From: Massospora cicadina
Lineage: Eukaryota > Entomophthoromycota > Entomophthoromycetes > Entomophthorales > Entomophthoraceae
DNA length: 64,000 bases
Assembly: GCA_022478985.1 (NCBI GenBank)
Contig: JAKSZP010002653.1
Location: 186,001-250,000 of the forward strand
Direction: 5' to 3'
Under the pieces are notes generated by a model, which saw nothing but the letters and a program-made list of their open reading frames with translations, ran no database searches and was not told the DNA's origin. The translations under genes were made by a program, and so were the position numbers. This document shows positions 1-11,269 of the stretch, piece by piece; position 1 is the stretch's first letter, and each line of letters starts with the position of its first letter.

Positions 1-202
1 TGAGTTATAGAGTTCTGTGGAGGATCTAGTAGTGATGATAGCCCATTCTAGAAAATTCCTGGCTAGTCCTCACAGCTGAATTTTGCACTTTCCGTCCATC
101 AATATGGATGTTTGTACCTGAGTTATTCTGGCAGGGGTTCTAGTGTTAAATTTTTCCTGGTTTTTCAGGCCAGTCTTATTATCATCAGCATGCTCCATGG
201 CA
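1..202 (+). repeat. Ty3-1 5' LTR, 3' portion only
   Basis: This stretch aligns along its length with 25335-25534, the end of the right LTR (shared blocks around GGCTAGTCCTCACAGCTG and GCTCCATG). It ends ...CCATGGCA at 202, matching ...CCATGACA at 25534. Three bases later a TGGAGCGAC stretch could be the primer-binding site. The LTR family is the same as the solo LTR at 58509-59877. Confidence 0.75.
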
Positions 203-775
203 TAATGGAGCGACTTTAGTTGTGGTCCTTCGCCACCCTTTGTTGTACAAGGGGTGCTGCATTGGTTTGGTGTTGTTAACGGAAATTTTGTTCTCTCAAT
301 TGTAGTTTTTTTCCCTGAAGTTAGGCAGTTCATCATAACCCAGCCAACAATGAGGGTTCCTTCCATACCGTGGTTGAAAAGGTTGGTCTCTATTGCTCTT
401 CACGTTCATCCCAGAATGGTTGAGTTGCAAGTGTGGGTGCTGTTCATTCCTGCAGTCACGTTAACATTTCCCAGATCGACTGTTATGTGCTCAGGTGGGG
501 CCACTCAAGCAGTTGATCTGGATGCTCAGGATGAGCTGTTATATGTGAATCCGTTGGTGCCCCAATTGGCATGTCAGAAGTAGTAAAGTTTGAGAATGTA
601 CAGATGGTGGATCTAATGATGTCGTCTCCTGAGGACGGCCTGGGGGTGGTTCAGTGGATACCCCTTCCTTTCAAGTTGCATCCCACATTTTGGCTAGGAA
701 ACAGGATCAGGCGTACTCTTTGCTGCCAGTTAAGGTTCAGTTTGCGCTCATATCGTCTCCATTGAGGATCTCTTG
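203..775 (+). other. Ty3-1 leader and presumed gag region, no recognised domain
   Basis: Between the LTR end and the protease motif lies about 570 nt where gag would be expected. An open frame of 109 codons (254-583) is present but I recognise no capsid or zinc-knuckle motif in it. The length is short for a complete gag, so part has probably been deleted. Confidence 0.35.
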
Positions 776-1140
776 GACATGGGAGCCACTGATAATTTTA
801 TGAGTTTTCAGGTTTCTCAGGGTTTGGATGTTGATTTTGATGTAGGATCCTTGGTTTTAAGTGTGTCGTTGGCCTTGATGACCTGTTACCCGGTGAGACG
901 TCCTGTACCATTCACAGTACATATATGACTTTTTTGATTGGTTAACCGCTGTGCTAGATTTAATATTCCCCATTATCCTGGGGTTGGTTGGTGGCGGAGG
1001 CAACAGGTTTGTATTAATCTAAAACTCAACCATTTTTCACGCAAAAATCCCTATGTGAGGGGCAAAATTCCATTAAATAGTACATTTTTTCCTGCGGGTG
1101 CAGTGGGGTCAATTTGTCAACCCCTCCTGCTGTGGTGTTG
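776..1140 (+). pseudogene. Ty3-1 aspartic protease remnant
   Basis: Positions 776-799 read D-M-G-A-T-D-N-F, a one-residue variant of the D-S-G-A-T-D-N-F active-site block of Ty3/gypsy proteases. The reading frame is soon broken. It precedes the reverse transcriptase by about 500 nt, the expected order. The family enzyme cleaves Gag-Pol in the particle; this copy cannot be functional. Confidence 0.6.
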
Positions 1141-1299
1141 CTGAAGAATTTCCCTTCCTGAGTGGCCCAGTACAGGGACATCTTCGACATGGAGAAGGCC
1201 AATCATCTTCCCTCACACTATGAGTATGATTTGTCCTTCTGAATGACCATCAATATGATCAACATTAATTACGCCTCTATATACCTATACAGATCAGGA

Positions 1300-1860
1300 G
1301 TACAAGGCCCTGGAGGTGCGGTTAAATGATATGACAGAGAAAGTTTGGGTGTTTAAGGAGATCTCACCTATCACATCTTCCATAGTTCTCGCCCAGAAGT
1401 CTATTGATATGCTGCGACCCTGTAAGGACTATGGTAATCTTAATAACACTACTCTTTACAATCCCTACCCTCTTCTCTTCGAAAAGACAATCAGCCAGGC
1501 AATTGCAAAAACCTGGGAGTTTTTGAAGCTCAATATCATGAATGCGCTTAACCAGATTTGGGAGGTAGAAGACCAGGAGTGGCTTACAGCTATTTGTACC
1601 AGGAGAGGGATCTTCTAGTTCTGCGTAATGCCTTTCAGCTTGAAATATTTCCTACAGCTATGTTCCAGCGGATGATCAATGACATGCTTAGCGACCTTCA
1701 GTTCTCCTGTTTTGTGGCATATATAAATGATATCCTTTTGCATTCCACCACTCCTGAGAAGCACTAAAAGGACCTGGATGTGGTGTTGGCAGCGCTGCAC
1801 AAGGCTGACCTCTATGTGAAACCATTAAGGTGTGAGTTTTAAAAAGATGAGGTTACCTTT
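1300..1860 (+). pseudogene. Ty3-1 reverse transcriptase remnant
   Basis: The frame from 1316 reads PCKDYGNLNNTTLYNPYPL, the conserved Ty3 RT block (usually P-C-V-D-Y-R-x-L-N). The next frame carries F-Q-R-M-I-N-D-M-L followed by Y-I-N-D-I-L-L-H at about 1720-1745, in the place of the catalytic Y-M-D-D-I-L. The second catalytic Asp is retained but the first is replaced by Asn. The two pieces are in different frames, so at least one frameshift separates them. Confidence 0.8.
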
Positions 1861-2109
1861 CTGGTTAACTTGGTCCTGAAGGATGGTTAAACAATCTCTC
1901 CTAGCAAGCTTGAGGCCATCCTCTCATGTCCTACCTTAACGCCCAAAATTATTCATGGAGCTTTCTGGGCACCATCATCTTTTTAAAAAATCTCCCCTGC
2001 CATCTCGCAGCTGGCTACGCTGCTGCATCCCTTGATGGGAAAGAATGTTATTCTGATGGAAAGCGGAATGCCAATGGGCATTTGATACCATCAAGGAAGC
2101 GTTCATAAC

Positions 2110-2450
2110 ACCGCTCATTTTCAAGCACGCTGAACCTGAGAAGATTTTCTCCGTCACGTGTGATGTTTCATAGGACGCTGTGGGGCAGTGTTGCTTCAGG
2201 AGCAGGGTGGTTTGGAACATTTAGTCACTTATTTCTCGCGTTATTTTGATTTTTCCAAACAGTCCTGGGCCATATATGATAAGGAGTTGGCCGCCGTGGC
2301 ATGGTTACTCACACACTGATGGTACCTCCTTCAGAGCATGCAATATGAGGTGACCTGTTGAATGGACCATCAGGCCCTCATGTAACTCCAAAAACTTCAG
2401 AAGCTGGCACATCGCCAGGCCTGGACATACTGCAATCTCTGCAGTTTTTT
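2110..2450 (+). pseudogene. Ty3-1 RNase H remnant
   Basis: Translation in several frames gives fragments of the Ty3 RNase H: FKHAEPEKIFSVTCDVS near 2120-2170 (first Asp segment), then the SWAIYDKELAA-type block near 2263-2300. It is broken by stops (for example a TAG in the first block). It sits between RT and the integrase zinc finger, as in canonical elements. Confidence 0.65.
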
Positions 2451-2779
2451 AAGTATGAATTTGTCAAGGTTTTGTTGAATGTCCTCTCTGATCTGCTGAT
2501 CCACAAAACATCATTGTGTCTGATAAAGCTTGAATTCAGGAACTTACCACAGCGATTCTGACATCCCAGATTCTAGCCCTTGCCACTCCCCCAGTTTCTA
2601 TGGTGGAGTGGGGTCTGGATGTTCCATTGGTCGCTCAGATATTCATGGGGTCAGATGGCCTGCATGGAAGGATTGGAGCTGGTTGACCAGCTTGGGCTTA
2701 CGGTGCACAGATATATGCAGTATTCATTGGTGGAAGAGACAATTTTGTTAAAGGCTAAGTTTGGGTTCTCTCCGACTTC

Positions 2780-3932
2780 AAAATGAAGTGATTCAGGCTC
2801 ATCATGACCCTCCATCAGTTGGTCACCCAGGCTGTAATGAATGGGATTAATTCATTTGTTGCATTTCAACTCGGGTTCAGATTTTCCAAATTCTAAGTCA
2901 ATTTGTTTAGAAAGGTTTTTGGTGTTTTTCAGGTTTGGGCGCTGGGTTGTGCCTCGCCTGAACTATTAGATAGGCTCTTGCAAGTCTATCTAATGGTTTG
3001 GGTGAGGCCCCGGAAGGGCAACCTTTATGGTTGAGCCTGCACAATTCTGAACATCATTTGGAATTCTCTCACAATTCCCATTCTTGCGTGTGTTTCTCTG
3101 GTGGCCTTGAGGCCGCACTTACCTTGTCTTACTTGGTGATCCGTGACACAAGTTTTTGTCACATTATTAAAAATTGGGATTTTTGGGGTCCTCATCCCTC
3201 TTATTAAACTGTCTTTTTCCTTGTTGTGTTTGTGCATCAGATTATTGGGATCCTGTTCATCCACAACTTTTTATTTAATAATAATAAAATAAGGTTAATT
3301 CTGGGGTTTGCAACTCTCTTACCTATTTTGTCTTGTCTCTCTCAAAATTTCATTATTCTGAGGTTTAGTGGGTTAGTTACATGAGGCACTAACACATACC
3401 TCAAGAGTCCAGATCACGCTGCACATTTAGTGTCAATTGCATCGAACCTAAGGTAAGAAGGGGCCATCAGAAACTGGGACGTTTTTGACTATTACACAGG
3501 CAATAAAAATGCCTTGACTTGGTGATGCAGACTTACAACTGGCCCAGGATCTCTAAGGGTAAAACAGCATAGATTGATAGTTGTGTAACATGCATGTGGG
3601 CAAAATTCAATTTCTCCAGTTGGAACAGCCTTCTCCATCACATGCAGCATGCTGAGGGTCCGTGGACTTCATTATCTGTTGATTTCAATGTTGCGCTCCC
3701 TTGCTCCATTAGTATAATGTAACTATGGTGGTTCTAGACTGCTTTACCAAGTTTTCCTTATATATCCTCTGTTCATCTACTATAAAACCTGAGGAAACTT
3801 CCCGCCTCTTTATTCAACATGTCTTCTCAATGTTTAGGTTGCTGCTGGAAATTGTGAGTGACTGGGGTTGCAGTTTATGGCATGCTTTTAGATGGCCCTG
3901 AAGAATAACTCAAAAATACAGTTGTGCAGTTC
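2780..3932 (+). pseudogene. Ty3-1 integrase, N-terminal and core part, interrupted by LTR-K
   Basis: H-H-D-P-P-S-V-G-H-P-G (about 2800-2830) is the His half of the HHCC zinc finger. After the LTR-K insertion the frame resumes near 3501 with ...TYNWPRIS... and ...SCVTCMW... (the Cys half). The core follows: S-V-D-F at about 3675, a V-V-L-D-C-F-T-K-F-type block at about 3725 and I-V-S-D-W-G at about 3850 for the first two acidic positions. The gene is then cut at 3932 by a solo LTR and continues at 23660. Confidence 0.75.
2833..3496 (+). mobile_element. Solo LTR-K inserted in Ty3-1 integrase
   Basis: The insertion begins TGTAAT and ends ATTACA, a perfect 6-bp terminal inverted repeat. It is flanked by CAGGC on both sides (2828-2832 and 3497-3501). 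Removing it and one CAGGC copy rejoins the integrase GHPG block to its downstream part. It contains AATAAA-like polyadenylation signals near 3275-3290. No internal coding region is present, so it is an LTR left by recombination. Orientation is assumed from the AATAAA position. Confidence 0.85.
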
Positions 3933-4449
3933 TGTCATGGTTACATGACATAATTGAGGGAACCAACTACCAAGATAAGGCTGGACGTCAGGAGTCCAAA
4001 AAGTTCAAGATGCCGGAATCTTCTGACCTAAAGAATACCTCAAACCAATGCTGGGTACAGGCTAGATATGCTCAGGTTGGTCCAGGGAATGTGCGTGATG
4101 CTCTGCCCTGCATTACAGCAAGGGCGTTAAAATGCACTAGCTACCTTCTTAAAAATGATGGTTAATTTTGGTTGCTCAGAGACTAGGGGTTTGAAAGCTG
4201 TTAAATTACCACCATTGCAAAAATTGGGATGACTTGGCCTGAAATCAATAACTTAAGTTTGGTCAATTTCGAGCTACATTACCCTGGCTAATGGTAGTGT
4301 GCACCAATTGATTCACTTAGGCTTGGCATTATTTTCCCCAATTGAAAACTGCCCACCTATTGTTTAAAGTATGGTTCTAAAGACCAACTTTTCTTGTTGG
4401 TCATCTTCTTTAATAAAATTTATCTGATAGGTTACATTTTTTAATATGG
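3933..4449 (+). repeat. Solo LTR of Ty3-3 family, segment 1 of 3
   Basis: Starts TGTCATGGTTACATGAC, matching the Ty3-3 LTR starts at 12605 and 17753. The similarity includes the GCTGGGTACAGG(C/A)CAGAT block (about 4050). The flanking AGTTC at 3928-3932 recurs at 23660 right after segment 3. The LTR is broken at 4449 by Ty3-2 and resumes at 19169. Confidence 0.85.
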
Positions 4450-4960
4450 TGTTATATTTTCAGTGATATATCAGAGATATGCTGAAGGGGTTGCACAAGG
4501 TCGAATCCACTGAGCAATGGACAGATGATATAAAGATTGTTGGTCTCAAGATAAACTTAACAAATGTAATAAAAACACAAAGTAATTGCTTTGGCAACAC
4601 TTTATTTACTTATAATATATATAAATCGCAGCTCTTACTGCTAACTTTACTTTTCCCTTAGTACTCACTCTCTTTTTCTTAATAAACTGACCCCCTTCCT
4701 TCTCTTCACCTCTCAGTCATATCTTAGTTGTTTCTAGTCAGTTTTGCCCTTCAGCTTAGTTACTCCTTATTTACTACTTTTATGGGTTTTGCCTCATTAT
4801 TGTGGCTCCGGCAGAATTCCTCTTATTCACCAAAGTTGACTTGCTCAGCGTCAACTCATCTCAGATTAAGTTAAAAATATTTAACCTAATCTTGACGGAT
4901 AACCAATGATTCGCCCATGGTTATTTAGGCTTACCATCCAACCATATAGATTTCCCAACA
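4450..4960 (-). repeat. Ty3-2 3' LTR
   Basis: On the - strand it starts TGTTGGGAAATC and ends ATATAACA. It aligns throughout with 18659-19168, including the block TACTCACTCTCTTTTTCTTA. It lies immediately after a polypurine tract and is flanked by TATGG. Confidence 0.9.
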
Positions 4961-4976
4961 TCACCCCCCCTTGACT
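4961..4976 (-). other. Ty3-2 polypurine tract
   Basis: On the - strand the bases before the 3' LTR read AAGGGGGGGTGA, directly abutting the LTR start TGTTGGG. This is the usual plus-strand primer position in LTR retrotransposons. Confidence 0.8.
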
Positions 4977-5534
4977 GGATGGTAAGCTGCAACACCGTGC
5001 TTTGATCATCATTTGATGCATCCAGCAATGTGACAATAACCAAGAGCTTGAGACCCCAACTTTTTTCCTCTGGTTATGGTTTGGTGCATATCTGGGTAAC
5101 CCAGGCTGCATTCCGCTCCCCTAGTTCCCCCTTCCCCAGGATATGAAGGAGGGGCTAAAGTGGACCATGACCCTTCTGTCCCAGGAGGAGCTTTTTCACA
5201 AATACACTGAACATATGTCTTCCTTGCGCGCCCCCTTTAGGGGCATAGTGGCCCAGTTATGATGGTGAGGGGAGCGGATCCAATGCCCTTTGTTTAATGA
5301 AGTGGTTTAGCTCCTGGCGAATGACTTTAGCCATCTAGTGCTCTCACCTCTCGCTGGACCTCATCCCAAGGTATTGTCAGTCTGGCAGATGTGCTTCATG
5401 CGGTGGGTGGTAGCCAGTTGGTTATGGTCCTTCCCTCATGCTCTAACCCACTTCTAGTCCCTAGGGGTGAATTTCCAAAACAATCTGCTGAATTTTATGC
5501 GATCTGGGGTCACCACAGCGTTCAACATCTTTAA

Positions 5535-5936
5535 TGCCAACAACCCAGCCCAATACTCCCCATAATGGCTCTCCCTAGAAACATGGTCTTCTTCCATCCC
5601 GCAGGCAAGTTAAGATTGGTGATGGAGCGGCACTGGGCAGCCCTTGAGTGGGCCTGTCAAGCAGCTTTTACAGCAGCCACTCCTTTCCTAGCTGCTTATC
5701 TCAGCATGGAGGACTTTCTAGTGGATATCCTGGCGCTGGATGCAGCCTTTTCTCTGCGAGATGGAACTCACCTTCTTATTCGCCAGCCCCTTCAACTCCA
5801 GCCCCCTTTCTTTTGCATTCTCCTTGATTTCCTGATACCATCAGCAAATGTGGTTGCGGGCTTTGCTCTTAATGGGACAAGAGTGGGTTCACTTGATCAG
5901 CTGTCTGAGCTATTGACACCTCGCCTCTTACCCTAG
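5535..5936 (+). CDS. Antisense ORF between integrase and 3' LTR of Ty3-2
   Basis: A 123-codon open frame (ATG at 5565, stop at 5934-5936) runs opposite to the element's genes, in the roughly 1.3 kb between the integrase C-terminus and the polypurine tract. The translation is Leu/Ala/Phe-rich with little repetition. I recognise no domain. Antisense ORFs in this exact interval are known in some plant Ty3/gypsy lineages, but homology to those is not claimed. It is longer and cleaner than the surrounding degenerate pol frames, which is the only argument that it may have been coding. Confidence 0.3.
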   Translation, partial: CQQPSPILPIMALPRNMVFFHPAGKLRLVMERHWAALEWACQAAFTAATPFLAAYLSMEDFLVDILALDAAFSLRDGTHLLIRQPLQLQPPFFCILLDFLIPSANVVAGFALNGTRVGSLDQLSELLTPRLLP

Positions 5937-6349
5937 ATACCCAGTCCCTCATCCTATCCTAGTTCAGCCACCATGTCCTCCCCTCCGTTTACTGGTGCAG
6001 CGTCCCTGGAGTGAATACTGACTCCCTCACCCCTGATATGGGGCCTCTGCCCCCACCACCAACCTGATAAGGGTCCAGTGAATCTGTGCCATCCATGAAG
6101 CGGTGAAAGAAGAAACGTGGATCCTACCAATCAAGGCACAAAACACACCGCAAAAAATTGAGAAAGGGAGGGATACAAAGATGACCTGGCTGAAGTACAC
6201 TTGCAGCAATTACTAATAAACTTAAGCTCTTATACTCCTCTTTTATTTATATGTTGTTCTATTTTCTTTTTTGGATAAGTCTCTATTGCTGTTTATATGC
6301 CCTAAGGAACTTAGCATACACTCAGTTGATGATCCAACCACATGTTGGG

Positions 6350-6500
6350 TCCTTGATAGTATAAGCATCCACCCCAGTTTTCTCTACTATCTAAAAGGCC
6401 CAATCCATATATTAGCTAGATTACGCTTCTGTCCAAACCCATGCTGATTGTGAAATAGGACCAGCTCTCCTTCCTTAAAATTCCCAGGCTCACTACGTTA
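6350..6500 (-). pseudogene. Ty3-2 integrase C-terminal GPY/F-like domain
   Basis: The - strand reads EGELVLFHNQHG...IWIGPF, matching the G-D-x-V-L ... W-x-G-P-F pattern at the integrase C-terminus of Ty3/gypsy elements. It follows the core at 6593-7093 with a short gap containing frameshifts. Confidence 0.6.
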
Positions 6501-6592
6501 TACCTGGTCAGAAGCCTGGTTCTTGATTTTCTTAGCCTAACTAAAGGAGTATGCTTCCGTTTGCAGCTTGATCAAGGTATTCGTCAGAACTG

Positions 6593-7093
6593 TTAGATAG
6601 CGTTGTGGGTCCAGCCCCCCTTATCTTCTACGCAGTCATAAAGGAGTGCAGGCAGGGCGGGGTGCCACCCATAAAGCAACTGGAAGGGGTTCTTCCCCAT
6701 TGCCAAGTAGTAGCTCATATTGTAGGCGAAAATGGCGGTGGAAAGGAGGTTACTCCAATCAGAGGGTCTATATGTTACCAACTTCCAAAGTATGTTCACC
6801 AGGGTCCCATTAGCCTATATAACCATTCCATAGGATTCTGAGTGATACAGGGTTGTTAGAGACCCACAAATGGCCATCATATCATTTAACTTGGGTAGGA
6901 TGTGGGAGGTGAAATTAGTTCCGTTGTCAGTAATGATAAACTGAGGGCAGCTGTGATGCTGAATTATACATTCCATTATATAAATTAGCCACAGTAACCG
7001 CCCCAGATCCCATATTGCCCGTGCCTTGACCCACCTGGTCAAATGGTCAATTGCCACCAGGATATACTTAAACTGGTTTGCTCCTGTTGGCAA
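6593..7093 (-). pseudogene. Ty3-2 integrase catalytic core, broken
   Basis: The 6815-7093 frame has the first two acidic blocks, A-I-D-H-L-T-R-W-V-K and I-I-T-D-N-G-T-N-F-T, with spacing expected of a retroviral-type integrase (DDE). It ends near Y-H-S-E-S-Y-G, the region of the catalytic Glu. The 6593-6799 frame continues with a W-x-x-x-L-x-x-A-x-F-A-Y-N block and a NPFQLLYGWHPALP-type tail. At least one frameshift separates them. Confidence 0.85.
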
Positions 7094-7515
7094 AGGCCCA
7101 ACGAAGTTAATGGATACTGTTTACCATGCAAAATGAGGTTTCACCAGCTGGTAAGAGGTCTTCTGGCAGAACGGCTTTTCCACTGGCACTGGTGGCAGCA
7201 GGAAATTGTCTCTAGCACATTAAAGCGCATGCTTTCCCAATAGTATTGAGGATGTAAGGACTCCAACATATCACACAACCCTCCATGGCCCACCACCTTG
7301 TGCACACTCAAAATAATGTCCAGTTGAGCAGTGGGTTTTGGGAAACTCAGAATATTGTTACTGATCCACTTATATAACCCCCCACTTTCAGATTGTATCA
7401 GCCATCATTCCATCTAGTGCCCAAATAACTTGCATCGATTTGTCTGTATATCAGCCACTGACCATTTTCTCATACAGCAAGTCACCCAATCCACCATTAC
7501 CGCAATTGTTGGTAG

Positions 7516-7920
7516 TCAAGATAAGCAGTCAGAATTTTGGTGCTTTGCGCCAGGACAATGTAATATTTCAAAATTATAAGCCTGCAGCTTGAGGGCCCAT
7601 CCATCAAGGCGCCCTTTGGGCTCACAAAGGTTCTGTATCCAACGCAATGACGCATGATCCATAATGACCTTAAATTTTACTCCATGAAGGTATACTAATA
7701 ACTGCTTATATGCATAAATCACAGCTAAGCACTCCCACTTGGTCACAGTATAATTCCGTTTGTGACAGTTTAAGCTCCGACTACAATATGCAACGGGGTG
7801 CTCCAAGCCATCTTCATACTTCTGGGATAATACTGCCCCTATGGTGGAAATTGAAGCGTCCATTTGCACAATAAATTCCTTCTTGAAATTAGGGTATTGC
7901 AAAACTGGCGCACTGGCCAA
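7516..7920 (-). pseudogene. Ty3-2 RNase H
   Basis: A 134-codon frame shows the RNase H signature blocks in order: V-Q-M-D-A-S (first Asp), K-W-E-C-L-A-V-I-Y-A (Glu), I-M-D-H-A-S-L-R-W (Asp), and a C-terminal GAKHQNSDCLS corresponding to the H-x-N-x-D-x-L-S-R tail. This is the best preserved domain of the element and the catalytic acids appear intact. It is cut off from RT upstream by frameshifts. Confidence 0.85.
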
Positions 7921-8134
7921 TGCAGTCCATAAAACATCAAAAGCATTTTGACAACGCTCAGTTCAGTCTAAGGTGGCATTTTTCTTTAATAACTCGAAGA
8001 GTGGAGCCCCAATACAGCTGAAGTTGGGGATGAACCGTCAGTAGTACCCAACCATCCCTAAAAACATCTGGATATTCCTTTTGTTGCATGGCTGGATCAT
8101 CATATATATAGCTATAACCTTTTCTAGTTGAGGT

Positions 8135-8750
8135 CTAAGCCCTTTGGGGTCTACCACAGACCTGAGGTATATTTAGCTGCTCCTTAAAAAAAGTGACACT
8201 TTCAAAGTTTGATTTTATGTTAGCTTTGGCAAGTCGGCGGAATACTTGCTCTAAATGGTCTAAATGCTCTGTGAACATCCGTGAGAGCACGTTGATATTG
8301 TCAAGGTAGACTATAACGCAGGACAGCTTCAGGTCATTCAAGATGTTGTTCATCGCCCACTGGAACATAACCAGGGCGTTGCATAACTCTTGAGGCATAC
8401 ATGTGGGTTGGAACAACCTCTTTGAGGTGATTTTAGTGCATTTCTCCCATTCCGCCATCAGTAACTCGATTTGCCAGTACCCCAATATCAAATCTATAGC
8501 CCAGAGATAGTTGGCACCACCCAGCCAATTCAGAGCATCATCCATTTGCAGTAGCGGATAAAAATCACTTTTTGTGATATGGTTAAGCTTCTGATAATCA
8601 ATTACTACTCAAACAATACCATCCTCCTTCTTAAAAATTAGCACTGGTGAGTCCAGGGGCTCTTTGATGGCTCTAACATTCCCAGTTCATTTAATTTATC
8701 TACTTCCTCAGATACATTCTCTTCCACAGCCTTTGAGTGACAGATAGGTC
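8135..8750 (-). pseudogene. Ty3-2 reverse transcriptase
   Basis: The 136-codon frame 8135-8545 includes A-I-D-L-I-L-G-Y-W-Q-I (first catalytic Asp), P-T-C-M-P-Q-E-L-C-N-A (from M-P-F-G-L-x-N-A), and V-I-V-Y-L-D-N-I-N, where the usual Y-L-D-D has become Y-L-D-N. Loss of the second Asp would inactivate it. The segment upstream to about 8750 encodes the N-terminal fingers in broken frames. Confidence 0.85.
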
Positions 8751-9010
8751 ATGATCAAATGGGATGGTGGTCTTCCACGTCCAATCAATGCACCATTCCA
8801 TGGGCACATCCCAAATTTTGGTTGCTGGATGTAAAAATGTCTCAGTATTTTTCAAACAGGGCTATCACCCTATCTATCTGTTCAAACAACAGTCCAGTTA
8901 GGGCCTCATGCGGAACCATGGTCATTACGTTGGATGAGGTTTTTTCAGGTAGATCTAGGTCCTCATAAGAAGCAAAAAAATATGTAATTGGTGAACCTCA
9001 TCAATAGGAG

Positions 9011-9600
9011 TCAGATGCAGAAAATTACTACTTGGTGTCTTTGAACCACCATAGGCTCCTTTTGTAAGTTTGCTAATAAGATCTTCACTTCTCCATGCCC
9101 TGGTAACAGTAGTCCAGCAGCTACATGGGGTTTGAGCTGCAATTTCTGGTAGGGTCCCATAGTTTCACCATATAGACCTTTGGGGAAATCTATTTTGAGT
9201 TCCATCCTTACTATAACCTGATGCCTGGAAGGTATACTTAAGGTGGTCACAGCCTTTAGCAAAATACCATTACACTTGTAAATCTGGTTATGGAGAGCTC
9301 TTTTCCTCCGCTTCATCCTCCAATAGCAAACAGGAATTATGTCATTGCTATATGCAAGGTTAATTTGACTAGAGCGGATGGGGTCTTTTGTGGCTCCGCT
9401 AGAGGTAAAACAGATGAGATCTGTTGCCTCAAAATCTTAAAAGTTTCCTCCACCATATTGACCACCTCTTCAAATTGCCACATAAATGCAGACCCAATCA
9501 GCATGTCATAATTATTATTAGGAAAAACAACCATAGTGGATGCGCTGACTGACCCAAACCTCAAAGGAACGCACTGTATGCGCCCTCCAACACAGTGCTT
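9011..9600 (-). pseudogene. Ty3-2 protease C-terminal half and PR-RT linker
   Basis: The frame 9337-9564 contains N-N-Y-D-M-L-I-G-S-A-F-M, the Y-D-x-I-L-G block after the flap of Ty3 proteases. The frame 9011-9316 (101 codons) looks like the linker between protease and RT (a basic patch, then a G-L-L-L-P-x-H-G...L-L-A-N-L pattern). The D-S/T-G active site is not evident; the LTR-I insertion upstream may have removed it. Confidence 0.55.
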
Positions 9601-9851
9601 TGTGCCTCAGCAGTCCCATACACTACTCTGTTGTCCACATCCAGTTCAACGAAAGCTTAGACACAAGATTGGTGGATATTATATTGAAGGAGATGCCAGT
9701 ATATATAATCGCTTAAATTTTAGTATTTCCTACAAAGACATCACAGTAGATACACTCCAAATAAGACAAACTGTTATAGTTTAACACATGCACGTCCATG
9801 GGCTTCTTGTTATTAAGAAAAGTGATAATATTGATGCCAACACTGTGATAC

Positions 9852-11137
9852 TGTTGGATTTTTAACCAGGTGATATTCCTCACATATTAATAAAATTAGT
9901 ATAATAATTAATTGAGGATGATTGCCAATTAGTTTGCTAATTTTTGATTAATAATTAATGATAATACCCTAATTTGTGCTCCTCATTTGGTTAGATTGAG
10001 CTGTCTTGATCTGCAGGATCAAGAAAGTATCAGGCATCATGCCCAATAGAAAATTGGTTGGTCTCAACACCAGCAACTGAGGCCAAGGATGTCGAGATAA
10101 TTAATATTATCAACTAAGATGATGAATTACTTATATTTGACATAAAAAAAGTATTGGGAGATGATCCTGATAGTTTTCAGTTAATTTTGACACCGGCGAC
10201 TTATGCCAAGGATGTCAAACCAATTAATACTAACTGTTTAAGCTCAGCTTTTATCCCTGCACCAACTTCATGTGAAAATGATTGTGGGATTTCTGCCAGA
10301 AAGTTAAATCTTGGAGGTCTGTCAACTTATACCAAGGATGCTGAACCATTTAATATTAATTAAATAAAGTCAAATCATATTTTGACTTTGTGAGAGTATT
10401 GGGTGGAATCCCCGACAGTATTTTAGGTTTAAAATGGCACCAGTTACTTATGCCAAGGATTTCAATATATTTAATTAATTCAGATTATGACAAATTAAGG
10501 ATTGACGTAATCATGGACATTTGAGGATGACGAGTATTGCCAGTGAGAGTGCTGACAAATACTAAGCAGGGAGAATCACTAGCGAGTACTGAAGATGCTA
10601 GCATGTATGCTAATGATGTGGACAGACAAAAAATGCCTATATATAGTTTGATCTCCCTCTTAATAAATGTATCTTCTGTATTCCCATCTTTATTTTAGTT
10701 TTTAGTTAACAGTAGTTAGCTTAAACTGTAGAAATGGGACTCAAGATCCCCAGTTGTTAGGTGCTGGGTTAAAATACCTGGAGTGGTTGGCGCAATCAAC
10801 AACCAACCTTGAACTAGATGGAAACCCGTAGGAGCCTAGTCAACTAGCAGCCACAATGATGAACTGGAAATATTGAAGGGGAGAAACCCTGAGGGAGTCA
10901 ATAGAGGCCGCTGAACCACAATTGTTGGACAAGTTCCAAAGAGGACCTCTGAGCTATAGCAAGTGGTTAAGCCTCATAAGGAGAACTTGTTGGTCTGCTG
11001 GATTGATGTGTTGCCTTGCAAATTTCTAGGAAAAGGTCGCCAATGATTGTGAAAAAGCAAGGGCCAGCAGTCTTCATACTGTTTGGCCTGGCACACTAAT
11101 AGAGTCACCTAGTATTGAGAATGAAAAATTCTCAAAA
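9852..11137 (+). mobile_element. LTR-I copy 1, inserted in Ty3-2
   Basis: Homologous over its length to 42874-44230. Starts TGTTGGATTTTTAACCAG (copy 2: TGTTGGGATTTTAACCAG). GATAC lies before 9852 (9847-9851) and again at 11138-11142, a possible target duplication. However, the putative end is not CA, and similarity to copy 2 makes the end position uncertain by tens of bases. It separates Ty3-2 gag from protease. No ORF is shared between copies, so it is best seen as a solo LTR or non-autonomous element carrying an internal tandem repeat. Confidence 0.6.
10083..10480 (+). repeat. Tandem repeat of about 123 nt inside LTR-I copy 1
   Basis: The core GCCAAGGAT(G/T)T recurs at about 10083, 10206, 10332 and 10453, giving steps of 123, 126 and 121 nt. 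Units also share a following ATTAATA-rich stretch. LTR-I copy 2 has the same core near 43101, 43225, 43345 and 43441. Confidence 0.75.
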
Positions 11138-11269
11138 GATACTCCTGAACAATTTCCTCTACTGAAATTTCAGCATTCACACTCTCTAATGCGGCCACAT
11201 CTGCAGAGGGGCTGGCTTCAGCTGCAACATTATGCTCAAGTATTTGCCAGGCGTACAGTTTTTGTACAT

